A stretch of 64,000 bases of DNA, from assembly GCA_040635515.1 (NCBI GenBank), contig JBEYHY010000004.1, forward strand, positions 496,001-560,000, read 5' to 3'. Positions within the stretch are counted from its first letter, which is position 1, and the number at the start of each line of letters is the position of its first letter. Shown piece by piece: positions 26,416 through 33,900 of this stretch. The position numbers and the translations under genes were made by a program. The notes beneath the pieces were generated by a model. It saw only the letters and a program-made list of their open reading frames with translations. It did not search any database and had not been told where the DNA came from. The DNA is from Prauserella_A sp040635515 (GTDB lineage Bacteria; Actinomycetota; Actinomycetes; Mycobacteriales; Pseudonocardiaceae).

Positions 26416-26916
26416 ATGCGGGTGTTGCCGATGCTGTTGGTGCTGCTGGTCGCGGGTTGCGGCGGCGCGGGTCAGGCCGGAACGGGGAAGGAATGCGCCC
26501 CGATCGGCACCCTCGTCGGGTTCACCGTCGACGTCGATCCCGGCTTCTTCGCCGAGGGGCAGGGGCCTGCCGAGCTGACCGCGTGCTGGGGTGGTTCGTG
26601 CCGCGATTTCGACGTATCCCTGAACGAGGCGACGAGATCGGTCGACGAGGGGTGCACCGGAGATCAGCCCGACGACGCGTGCTCGGCGAGGTCGGAGCCC
26701 ACCGGCGGATACGCCGCTTTCGTCCCCGTCCCCGAGCTTCCGGAACAGCCGGTCGAGGTGACGCTGCGGTTCTGGGACGGTCAGCGGGAGCGGACGTTGC
26801 CCTCCATCACGGTCACCCCGGAGGTTCCTCAGCTGTCCGGCACCTACTGCGGTGCCTCGGGTCCGCAGGCCTCGCTCGTCGTCGACGCGAGGGGCGCGGT
26901 CACCAGGGAGCCGTGA
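26416..26916 (+). CDS. Small secreted lipoprotein, unknown function
   Basis: 166 residues. A short signal peptide ends in the lipobox LVAGC, so the mature protein should be lipid-anchored on the outer face of the membrane. The mature part has several cysteines that could form disulfides and ends in a beta-rich domain. It is divergent from the AlkZ-like gene and converges on the ABC exporter through a shared terminator. I do not recognise the family. Confidence 0.7.
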   Translation: MRVLPMLLVLLVAGCGGAGQAGTGKECAPIGTLVGFTVDVDPGFFAEGQGPAELTACWGGSCRDFDVSLNEATRSVDEGCTGDQPDDACSARSEPTGGYAAFVPVPELPEQPVEVTLRFWDGQRERTLPSITVTPEVPQLSGTYCGASGPQASLVVDARGAVTREP

Positions 26917-26921
26917 GCGGT

Positions 26922-26958
26922 GTGCCACTGGCCCACCCCCGAAGAGGGCCAGTGGCAC
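26922..26958. terminator. Bidirectional terminator between the lipoprotein and exporter genes
   Basis: A perfect 13-bp stem (GTGCCACTGGCCC and complement) with an 11-base loop, 5 bases after the lipoprotein stop and 10 bases before the convergent permease stop. Confidence 0.85.
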
Positions 26959-26968
26959 CACGCCCGAG

Positions 26969-28612
26969 TCAGCCGATGTCCCTGCGCCGGAATCCGGCGA
27001 GCCCGGCGGCGAACAGCACGAGCGCGATCGCCGTCAGCAACACCAGCGGCGTCGTGGTCAGCTCGGCACTCGGCAGCTTCGGAATGTGCTGATACGGCGA
27101 GATGTTCAGCACCGACTGGCTGACGTTCGCGACCGGGCCGAACAGGCTGATCAGCAGGAACAGCGAGGCGACTGCCCAGGCGAGCGCGGCGAACCTCGGC
27201 AGGAGGCCGAAGAGCGCGACCCCGACGCCCGCCACTACGAGCACGGCGGGAAGTTGTGCCATCGACGCGCCGATCACCGAGGGCACCTGGCCACCGATGT
27301 CGCCGACCCTGATTCCGTGCAGCAGCCCTGTGAAGAGGCCGGAGACGGCCAGCAACAGCGCGGTGCCGACGACGGTGAAAACAAGGTGACTCGCCGCGAA
27401 CCCGAACCTGCTGACCCTTGTCGCCAGCAGTGGTTCGACGCGGAAGGCCGTCTCCTCCGACCGCATCCGCAATGTCGCCTGCACCGAGTAGAGCGAGGCG
27501 ATCATCGCCACGATGCCCGCCATGGCCGCGATGAAGGAGTCGATCATGCTCTGCGAACCGCCGAGCCGCGCGAACATCTGCTGTGCTTCGGCGCTGTCTC
27601 CGATGACGTCGCCGATCCCGGCGGCGAGTGAGCCGAACAGCGCGCCGAAAACGGCGAAGCCGATGACCCAGCCCACGAGCGGGCCGCGTTGCAGGCGCAG
27701 CGCGAGCGCGAAGGAGTTGCGGAGGCTGCCGGCGGCCTCGGCGGGACCCGGTCGCGCCGGAATCAGGCTCATGCCGACGTCCCTGCGGGGCAGCAGCCGG
27801 TATCCGATCGTCGCCAGCACCACGGCGGTACCGGCGAGCAGCGCGAGCACCCACCAGCGCTCGTCGGCGAACGCCCTGATCTGGGTCGCCCAGCCGACGG
27901 GCGAGAGCCAGGAAAGCCAGCTCGCCTCACGGGTCGCGTCGCCGACGGCGCGCAGGAGGAACGTGGAGCCGAGTACGGCGATCGCGATGCCGTTGGCGGT
28001 ACGGGAGTATTCGGCGACCTGGGCGGTGATCGTGGCGACGCCGATGAAGACGAACCCGCACAGCGTCACTCCCGCGGCGAGCGCGACCGACCCGGAAGCG
28101 GGAAGCCCGGTGCCGACCAGCATGGCGACCATGAGTACGCCGGTGGCCACACTGCCGATGGCGGCGACGATCACGGCGGCCGTCAGCGAGGCGTAGCGGC
28201 CGACGACTGTGGAGGACAGCAATTCCTGCCTTCCGGTGTCCTCTTCCTGCCTCGTGTGCCGGGTCACCGTGAAGATGCAGGCCAGTGCGAGAAAAAGACC
28301 GACGAAGGCACCGAATCGCCATGCCGTGAACCCGCCCGGCGTGCTGAGGTCGAACGCGGGACCGTAGAGCAGCGTGAGCGAGGGGTTGCCGCCCATCGTC
28401 GCGGTCAGGCCCGCGCGTTCGGCCTCGGTCGGGTACAGCGCCTCGTAGGGGCCGGCGCCCGCCGAGGTCATCAACCCGAGCACGAGGACCCAGACGGGCA
28501 GGATCACGCGGTCCCTTCGCAGCGCGAGACGGACGAGCTGACCTGTTCCGGCGAGCTGGTTGCTCCTCGCGATCGGCTTGGCCGCCGGTGCGCGTTCGAG
28601 GGTCGTGCTCAT
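26969..28612 (-). CDS. ABC-2 type exporter permease (polyketide/antibiotic exporter type)
   Basis: A 547-residue membrane protein with about twelve hydrophobic segments in two halves, the duplicated architecture of actinobacterial antibiotic-exporter permeases. Segments such as TRHTRQEEDTGRQELLSSTVVGRYA and RMRSEETAFRVEPLLATRVSR are the conserved cytoplasmic coupling regions of the two halves. Its ATG overlaps the stop of the ATPase gene (ATGA). A role in drug or metabolite efflux is inferred; no substrate is indicated. Confidence 0.88.
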   Translation of the reverse strand: MSTTLERAPAAKPIARSNQLAGTGQLVRLALRRDRVILPVWVLVLGLMTSAGAGPYEALYPTEAERAGLTATMGGNPSLTLLYGPAFDLSTPGGFTAWRFGAFVGLFLALACIFTVTRHTRQEEDTGRQELLSSTVVGRYASLTAAVIVAAIGSVATGVLMVAMLVGTGLPASGSVALAAGVTLCGFVFIGVATITAQVAEYSRTANGIAIAVLGSTFLLRAVGDATREASWLSWLSPVGWATQIRAFADERWWVLALLAGTAVVLATIGYRLLPRRDVGMSLIPARPGPAEAAGSLRNSFALALRLQRGPLVGWVIGFAVFGALFGSLAAGIGDVIGDSAEAQQMFARLGGSQSMIDSFIAAMAGIVAMIASLYSVQATLRMRSEETAFRVEPLLATRVSRFGFAASHLVFTVVGTALLLAVSGLFTGLLHGIRVGDIGGQVPSVIGASMAQLPAVLVVAGVGVALFGLLPRFAALAWAVASLFLLISLFGPVANVSQSVLNISPYQHIPKLPSAELTTTPLVLLTAIALVLFAAGLAGFRRRDIG

Positions 28613-29517
28613 GTCCTCGCCGCCTCTGAGTGCGTGGTGTCGGTGTAGTGCCTGAGGAACAGCTCTTCGAGTGTCGGCGGCTGGCTGGTCAGGCTGCGCA
28701 CGCCGATCTCGGTGAGCTGGCGCAATGCCACGTCGAGCGAGTGGGTCTCGACGTCGAATCGCACCCGGTTGCCCTCGACCTGCAGGTCGTGCACGTCAGG
28801 GAGCTTCGAGAGTCCGTTGGGGTGACCCGCGAGTTCGGCCGAGATCGAGGTGCGGGTGAGGTGCCGTAGGTCGGCGAGCGTCCCGGTCTCGACGGTGAAC
28901 CCGTTGCGGATGATGCTGACCCTGTCGCACAGGGCTTCGACCTCGGCCAGGATGTGGCTCGACAGCAGCACGGTCCTGCCGCGGTCGCGTTCCTCCTGGA
29001 TCGCGTACTGGAAGGTGGCTTCCATGAGTGGGTCGAGGCCGGAGGTCGGCTCGTCCAGCAGCAGGAGTTCCACGTCCGAGGCGAGCGCGGCGACGATGGC
29101 GACCTTCTGCCGGTTGCCTTTCGAGTAGGTGCGGCCCTTCTTCTTCGGGTCGAGGTCGAAGCGATCGATGAGTTCCTTGCGCCGTCGCTGGCTGAGTCCG
29201 CCCCGCAGTCGCCCCAGCAGGTCGATGACCTCGCCTCCGGAGAGGTTGGGCCACAGGTTCACGTCGCCGGGCACGTAGGCGAGCCTGCGGTGCAGGCTCG
29301 CCGCGTCCCGCCACGGATCGCCTCCGAGCAGGCTGACGTCGCCTTTGTCGGCACGCAGCAGTCCTAGCAGCACCCGGATGGTCGTCGACTTACCCGCGCC
29401 GTTCGGGCCGAGGAAGCCGTGCACTTCGCCCTTCGCGACGGAGAGGTCGAGGCCGTCGAGCGCCACGGTCCTGCCGAAGGCTTTGCGCAGTCCGGTGATG
29501 GAGATGGCGTTGTCCAT
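28609..29517 (-). CDS. ABC exporter ATP-binding protein
   Basis: A 302-residue ATPase: Walker A GPNGAGKST, signature-region YSKGNRQKV (a common variant in this exporter class), Walker B LLLLDEPTSGLD and a switch His in LLSSHILAEVE. A C-terminal regulatory extension of about 80 residues follows, as in drug exporter ATPases. It is the first gene of the two-gene exporter operon, divergent from the MarR-like regulator. An operator-like palindrome lies 20 bp upstream of its start. Confidence 0.93.
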   Translation of the reverse strand: MDNAISITGLRKAFGRTVALDGLDLSVAKGEVHGFLGPNGAGKSTTIRVLLGLLRADKGDVSLLGGDPWRDAASLHRRLAYVPGDVNLWPNLSGGEVIDLLGRLRGGLSQRRRKELIDRFDLDPKKKGRTYSKGNRQKVAIVAALASDVELLLLDEPTSGLDPLMEATFQYAIQEERDRGRTVLLSSHILAEVEALCDRVSIIRNGFTVETGTLADLRHLTRTSISAELAGHPNGLSKLPDVHDLQVEGNRVRFDVETHSLDVALRQLTEIGVRSLTSQPPTLEELFLRHYTDTTHSEAART

Positions 29518-29537
29518 GCGGCCGAAGCTACACTGAT

Positions 29538-29553
29538 TTCACAAAGTTGTGAA
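29538..29553. promoter_or_regulatory. Operator candidate between the exporter and its MarR-type regulator
   Basis: TTCACAA-AG-TTGTGAA, two perfect 7-bp arms around a 2-base centre, lies in the 95-bp divergent spacer. It is A/T-rich in a GC-rich genome and sits where a divergent repressor would block both promoters. Confidence 0.7.
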
Positions 29554-29612
29554 GTTAAGAAAGTGTATGGATTAGGTGATTGAATACTGGGGGTATCGGA
29601 AAGGATGGACAC

Positions 29613-30134
29613 ATGTCGAGCAGACCGCAGTCGCAGCGTGATCCGGCAAAGGGCCGGGATGAAGAGGCAGTTCGCAAGTACATCGAGAGCCTTGCGCTGA
29701 CCCTCACGCAACTCGGTATGCAACGGATGTCGGCGAGAGTGTTCGCCGCCCTCGCGGTCTCCGACGACAGCAGGCTCACCGCCGCCGAACTCTCGGAACA
29801 GCTGTCCGTCAGCCCCGCCGCGATATCGGGGGCCGTGCGGTACCTCGACCAGGTCGGCATGATCGTCAAGGAACGTCTCCCCGGCGAACGCCGTGACCAC
29901 TACCGGCTCTACGACGACTTCTGGTTCGCCAGCACCCTCAAACGCGACCGCATGGTCCGGATGTGGCGCGACGCCACCGTCGAAGGGATCGACGCGGTCG
30001 GGCCGGACTCACCCGCCGGAGTCAGGTTGTCGCACATGGTCGACTTCCTCGACTTCCTCGTTGCGGAAATTCCGCGGATCTTCGAGCGCTGGGAACAACT
30101 GCGCGAGCAGCGAGAACATCCCCCGGAGGGGTAG
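29613..30134 (+). CDS. MarR/GbsR-type transcriptional regulator
   Basis: 173 residues. A winged helix-turn-helix occupies about residues 35-110 (MSARVFAALAVSDDSRLTAAELSEQLSVSPAAISGAVRYLDQVGMI, with wing ERRDHYRL). A C-terminal helical dimerisation part follows. The ATG at 29613 has GGAAAGGA upstream; a start at 29580 is in frame but less likely. Being divergent from the exporter, it is the probable repressor of that operon. Confidence 0.88.
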   Translation: MSSRPQSQRDPAKGRDEEAVRKYIESLALTLTQLGMQRMSARVFAALAVSDDSRLTAAELSEQLSVSPAAISGAVRYLDQVGMIVKERLPGERRDHYRLYDDFWFASTLKRDRMVRMWRDATVEGIDAVGPDSPAGVRLSHMVDFLDFLVAEIPRIFERWEQLREQREHPPEG

Positions 30135-30259
30135 CGCGCGGGGCCGAGAACGGCCGATCGCGAAAAAAAGTCGTACTGAGGGTGTATCTGGGAGGTACCT
30201 CGGTGCGTCCTATGGGCGTCAGCTTGCTTCACCACGTGCTTCACGACCCAGGAGGACGC

Positions 30260-31435
30260 ATGAGCCCCGAAGACCCGTGTGTGGCCGAGATCGCGGGCAT
30301 CCGCGACTCGCTCGCCGCGCTGGGCAATCCGTGGCAGTGCGGGGAAACGAAGCTGAGCACGCTGTCAAAAGACTGTCGCAAAGCGAGGCTCGGGGTTCCG
30401 GCGCCGTCGGCCGACGAGATCTCCGCGCGCGCGGAGATGCCGGCGAGGATGGCCGAGTTCGCGCTGGCGGCGAGCAGACCGCGCGACGTGGCGGCCGATG
30501 AGGGCAGCGGCAGGGTCGAGCACGAGCCGACGCCGTGCCTTCCGGTTTCCTTCGACCTCAGGGATGTCGAAGGCCGCAACTACGTCACCGAGGTCAAAGA
30601 CCAGGGTGAAGTCGGTTCGTGCAGCGCGTTCGGCACCGTCGCCGCGCTGGAGACCACGGCGGCCTTCACGAGGAAAGTGCCCGGCCTGCGGCTCGATCTC
30701 TCCGAAGCGCATCTCTACTTTGGACACGCCGCCGCGAGGGAAGCCATTCTTCCCGACGGAACGTGGCCCGACGAGATGTTCGCCGACTGCGTGGCGCTCG
30801 GGGTGACCTTCGGCGACTACTACCCTTACTACGACGACGATTCCGGTGCGCTCAACCCCGGTTGGCCCGACCGCCTCGCCAAGGCCGAAGGGGTCGTCGA
30901 CCTCAGCAGGGATCCCGCTGCCATCAAACGGCACATCCACGACTATGGCGCCGTCGCCGCGTGCCTGATCATCTACGACGACCTTTTCCATTACACGGGC
31001 GGGGTTTACCGGCACACCACCGAGGAGACGAGCGGCGGTCACTGCGTCGCGCTCATCGGATGGGACGACGAGGCCGGTTGCTGGATCGCCAAGAACTCGT
31101 GGGGACCCGAGTGGGGAGAGAACGGTTTCCTCAGGATCGCCTACGGCGAGGCGTACATCGAGGACTACCCCGACCCGAGGCCGACAACTCTCGGCTGCAC
31201 AAGTGTGAACCTTCGTGCGTGGTTACCAGCCCAGCGCACACTCGGCCTCTTCGCGACGGCGCACGACGCCAACGGATGGGCCTACCTGGAAAACCTCGGC
31301 TGGACCCGGATATCGGGTGGTCCACACGGCACCACCAGCAAGCTCGCCCAGCTCACCAGCGCAAGGGTTCATGGGCAGGCGATCGCGCCGTTCATCGACA
31401 ACGGCGAGCTCAGCATGATTCATCCCGCGCAGTGA
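30260..31435 (+). CDS. Papain-like C1 family cysteine peptidase, cytoplasmic
   Basis: 391 residues. After a 95-residue Cys-containing N-terminal region comes a full papain fold: oxyanion Gln115 and catalytic Cys121 in DQGEVGSCSAFG, His261 in GGHCVALIGWDD, and Asn279 in AKNSWGPEWGENGF. Spacing of the triad matches papain. The C-terminal 80 residues (from about 310) are an extra domain. There is no signal peptide, so it should act inside the cell unless exported by another route. AGGAGG precedes the ATG. It is followed at 16 bases by the GWEPYSPPP-repeat gene and then by an I42-type inhibitor, which suggests a controlled protease module. Confidence 0.9.
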   Translation: MSPEDPCVAEIAGIRDSLAALGNPWQCGETKLSTLSKDCRKARLGVPAPSADEISARAEMPARMAEFALAASRPRDVAADEGSGRVEHEPTPCLPVSFDLRDVEGRNYVTEVKDQGEVGSCSAFGTVAALETTAAFTRKVPGLRLDLSEAHLYFGHAAAREAILPDGTWPDEMFADCVALGVTFGDYYPYYDDDSGALNPGWPDRLAKAEGVVDLSRDPAAIKRHIHDYGAVAACLIIYDDLFHYTGGVYRHTTEETSGGHCVALIGWDDEAGCWIAKNSWGPEWGENGFLRIAYGEAYIEDYPDPRPTTLGCTSVNLRAWLPAQRTLGLFATAHDANGWAYLENLGWTRISGGPHGTTSKLAQLTSARVHGQAIAPFIDNGELSMIHPAQ

Positions 31436-31451
31436 ACAACGGAGAAGCAGT

Positions 31452-32258
31452 ATGACGATCGAGGACACGACGACCGACAACCGTTCCGAAAAGGACACCG
31501 AGGTGACCGGGGACGTTGCCGAACCGACCGAGCAGACGACCCCGCCGGCACCTCCGGCGGGCTGGGAGCCGTATTCGCCGCCTCCGGTCGCACCTTCGGG
31601 GTGGGAGCCTTACAGCCCGCCGCCGAGGCCGGTCGCGCCGACCGGGTGGGAGCCCTACTCGCCGCCGCCGCGCCAGGTTGTCCCCTCGGGCTGGGAGCCC
31701 TACTCGCCCCCACCGAGGCAGGTCGCACCGACTGGCTGGGAGCCCTACTCGCCGCCGCCGCGTCAGGTCGTGCCCTCGGGCTGGGAGCCGTACTCGCCTC
31801 CCCCGCGCCAGGTGCGTCCTTCCGGCTGGGAGCCGTACTCGCCGCCTCCGGTCGCACCTTCGGGGTGGGAGCCTTACAGCCCGCCGCCGAGGCCGGTCGC
31901 GCCGACCGGGTGGGAACCGTACTCGCCGCCGCCGGTCGCTCCGGCCGGTTGGGAGCCCTACTCCCCGCCGCCCGCGAGTCAGCCCGGTCAGCCGGAGCCG
32001 GTGAAGGGCAACGGTGCGGGTGGTCCTGCCGCCCGGGACGGTTGGACCACGGGCAGGGCGATCACGAATCTCTGGTCGTCGAGCACGTCACCTGGCGTGT
32101 GGATCGCTGTGCAGGACGTGGGCTGGAAGCTGCTTTCGCCCGCTTCCGACTCGGGGCACAGCCACCTCACGCTGCTGGCGATGCTGGCGAAGAACTACCG
32201 GCTCGCCGTGTCCTATCACGAGGACGCGCGCGGACAGATCGATCAGCTCGTGGTCTGA
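31452..32258 (+). CDS. Proline-rich GWEPYSPPP-repeat protein
   Basis: 268 residues in three parts. Residues 1-36 are acidic and Thr-rich. Residues 37-174 are ten tandem copies of GWEPYSPPP joined by 4-6-residue linkers (RQVVPS, RPVAPT, VAPS). Residues 200-268 form a compact globular domain (GWTTGRAITNLWSSS, VWIAVQDVGWKLL). No signal peptide is visible. The repeats resemble extended, protein-binding or substrate segments. Because the gene sits between the protease and the inhibitor, the protein may be substrate, scaffold or adaptor for the protease; this is inference. I do not recognise the C-terminal domain. Confidence 0.85.
   Translation: MTIEDTTTDNRSEKDTEVTGDVAEPTEQTTPPAPPAGWEPYSPPPVAPSGWEPYSPPPRPVAPTGWEPYSPPPRQVVPSGWEPYSPPPRQVAPTGWEPYSPPPRQVVPSGWEPYSPPPRQVRPSGWEPYSPPPVAPSGWEPYSPPPRPVAPTGWEPYSPPPVAPAGWEPYSPPPASQPGQPEPVKGNGAGGPAARDGWTTGRAITNLWSSSTSPGVWIAVQDVGWKLLSPASDSGHSHLTLLAMLAKNYRLAVSYHEDARGQIDQLVV
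31560..31973 (+). repeat. Ten in-frame 39-45-bp tandem repeats encoding GWEPYSPPP
   Basis: Unit lengths are 13 or 15 codons (order 13, 15 x5, 13, 15, 13, then a final 9). Copies 1-2 and 7-8 share a 77-bp identical stretch (31575-31651 and 31839-31915), offset by exactly 264 bp. This points to a recent duplication or gene conversion within the array. Confidence 0.92.
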
Positions 32259-32276
32259 CGCTCGCGTCGGTAAGCA

Positions 32277-32315
32277 GGTGGTGGCCGGCAGACGAGGGGG
32301 CCGCCGGCCACCACC
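32277..32315 (+). terminator. Hairpin between the repeat gene and the inhibitor gene
   Basis: A perfect 13-bp stem (GGTGGTGGCCGGC and complement) with a 13-base loop, 18 bases after the repeat-protein stop and 21 bases before the inhibitor GTG. It could lower inhibitor expression relative to the protease, or end the first transcript. Confidence 0.75.
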
Positions 32316-32336
32316 GCCGATAACTGGGAGAGACGA

Positions 32337-32687
32337 GTGACTCTGATCCGGCTTGCACAGTCCGATGCGGGGAGGACGGCGGAACTGTGCACTGGGGACA
32401 CCGTGGAGCTGCGGCTTCCCGAGGTCCGTTCGTCGGGTTATCAGTGGCACTTCGATCTTCCAGCGGGGGTCCGGCTGGTCGTCGACGAACACGTCAGTGG
32501 GGGTGACGATCATCCGGCGCGGCGGTCCACGGGGGTAGGGCCGCCAGGGGGAGGTGGGGTTCGCCGGCTGGCGTTCGACGTCGTCGACGCCGGTCGGCAC
32601 CTCATCAAGGCCGAGTTGGCGCGGCCATGGGAGGGCAAGCCGCGCCGCTCGGTCAGTTTCACGCTATCCGTTAGGCCATCCGAGTGA
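32337..32687 (+). CDS. Chagasin-like cysteine protease inhibitor (family I42)
   Basis: A 116-residue beta-sandwich protein with the three inhibitory loops of chagasin-type inhibitors: a BC-loop variant EVRSSGYQW (residues 29-37, for NPTTGY), a Gly-rich DE loop PPGGGG (69-74), and the FG loop RPWEG (96-100). Such proteins block papain-family (C1) enzymes tightly. A C1 peptidase lies two genes upstream on the same strand and also lacks a signal peptide, so the pair is likely cognate. Start GTG at 32337 has GGGAGAG upstream. Confidence 0.87.
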   Translation: MTLIRLAQSDAGRTAELCTGDTVELRLPEVRSSGYQWHFDLPAGVRLVVDEHVSGGDDHPARRSTGVGPPGGGGVRRLAFDVVDAGRHLIKAELARPWEGKPRRSVSFTLSVRPSE

Positions 32688-32786
32688 GCGATGTATCCCA
32701 CTTCAATCAAGACCCACTTTTGGTCTGGCGAGCCGGAGATACTGCCAGCGCCGACTTGACTACCTGGAGCCCGGGAGGCGGATGCG

Positions 32787-33392
32787 GTGACGGACGCCAG
32801 AACCGCAGAGGCGGATCCTCCATGGGAGGGGCTGCACGGCCATGACCTTTACGCGGCATGCATGCATGAGGCCCGCGCGGGTAACCGGCGTGCCATGGAC
32901 CGGTTGGTCACCGAGTTGACACCGCTGGTGTGGCAGGTGGCGAGAGGTAACGGGGTGGACAGGGACGCGGCGGAGGATGTCGTGCAGACCGTGTGGCTCG
33001 CCCTGTTCCGGCATCTCGATCACATTGCCGATCCCAGAGCGCTCGCGGCGTGGCTGATCACGACCGCGCGGAGGGAATCGCAGCGGGCGCCGGGAAGGAA
33101 GCCCGCTCCGTTACCGCTCACCGACGAGCTGGCCGAGACCGTGCCGAGCGCGCAGCCCGCGCCGGAAGCGGAAGCACTGAGGGCCGATCGGGATCGCCGC
33201 CTCTGGGCTGCTTTCGCGGAACTCCCACAGCGCTGCCAGGAACTGTTGCGAATGACGGTGCTCGCGGGCCGGGTCGAGTACCGGCTCGTCGCCGACGCGC
33301 TTCGCATTCCTACCGGCAGCATCGGCCCGACAAGGGGCCGTTGCCTGCAACGGATGCGGAGCCTGCTGGATGCTCAAGGGGGCAGCGCATGA
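32787..33392 (+). CDS. ECF-type RNA polymerase sigma factor
   Basis: 201 residues. Region 2 is at about 20-90 (YAACMHEARAGNRRAMDRLVTEL, then DAAEDVVQTVWLALF) and region 4 at about 140-195 (WAAFAELPQRCQELLRMTV, then VADALRIPTGSIGPTRGRCLQRMR). A start GTG at 32787 follows GGGAGG. Its stop overlaps the next ATG (ATGA). Sigma factor, small protein and CHAT protease genes in this order recur in actinobacteria as far as I know. The 99-bp spacer to the inhibitor gene probably holds its promoter, but I see no clear boxes. Confidence 0.92.
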   Translation: MTDARTAEADPPWEGLHGHDLYAACMHEARAGNRRAMDRLVTELTPLVWQVARGNGVDRDAAEDVVQTVWLALFRHLDHIADPRALAAWLITTARRESQRAPGRKPAPLPLTDELAETVPSAQPAPEAEALRADRDRRLWAAFAELPQRCQELLRMTVLAGRVEYRLVADALRIPTGSIGPTRGRCLQRMRSLLDAQGGSA

Positions 33393-33853
33393 ACGAGGGC
33401 GGCATCTACCCTGACGACCAAACGCTGCTCGCGGACCTGGATCGGCTGGTCCACGAATTGGACCCTCCTCCGCCAGGTCTCGTCGAACGCGTGCGGTTCG
33501 CGCTCGAACTGGAGGATCTCGACGTCGAGGTCGCCAGGTGGGAGCGCGCCGATCCGCTGGCAGGCGTCCGTAGCGTCGCCCAGGGCACGATCACGTTCAC
33601 CGTCAGCGATCTCACCGTGATGATCAACCTGACCAAGCTCGGCAAGGGCAACAGGATCGACGGCTGGCTGGTGCCTGCTGGTCAGTACCGCGTCGAGGTG
33701 AGGGTCGCCGGCCACGAGTCGACGGCGACGATCGCGGATGACCTCGGCAGGTTCGTTCTGCACGATGTTCCGCCGGGAACCACCCAGATAGTGGTATACA
33801 TCGACGGCGTTCCGGGTCGCCGGACGATCGTCACTCCTGCCGTTGTGCTGTAA
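33389..33853 (+). CDS. Small protein between sigma factor and CHAT gene; possible sigma regulator
   Basis: 154 residues. The first 60 are helical and acidic (LLADLDRLVHELDPPPPGL, then LELEDLDVEVARWERAD). The rest is beta-rich (ITFTVSDLTVMINLTKL, AGQYRVEVRVAGHES, DDLGRFVLHDVPPGTTQIVVY), like a carboxypeptidase-regulatory or Ig-like sandwich. It has no transmembrane helix and no zinc anti-sigma motif. Tight coupling to the sigma gene suggests that it may control the sigma factor or sense for the CHAT protein; this is inference from order only. Confidence 0.75.
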   Translation: MNEGGIYPDDQTLLADLDRLVHELDPPPPGLVERVRFALELEDLDVEVARWERADPLAGVRSVAQGTITFTVSDLTVMINLTKLGKGNRIDGWLVPAGQYRVEVRVAGHESTATIADDLGRFVLHDVPPGTTQIVVYIDGVPGRRTIVTPAVVL

Positions 33854-33900
33854 GTGATCCCGAGTTCGCTGAGCCCCATGCGTGTGCTCCTATAGATCGC

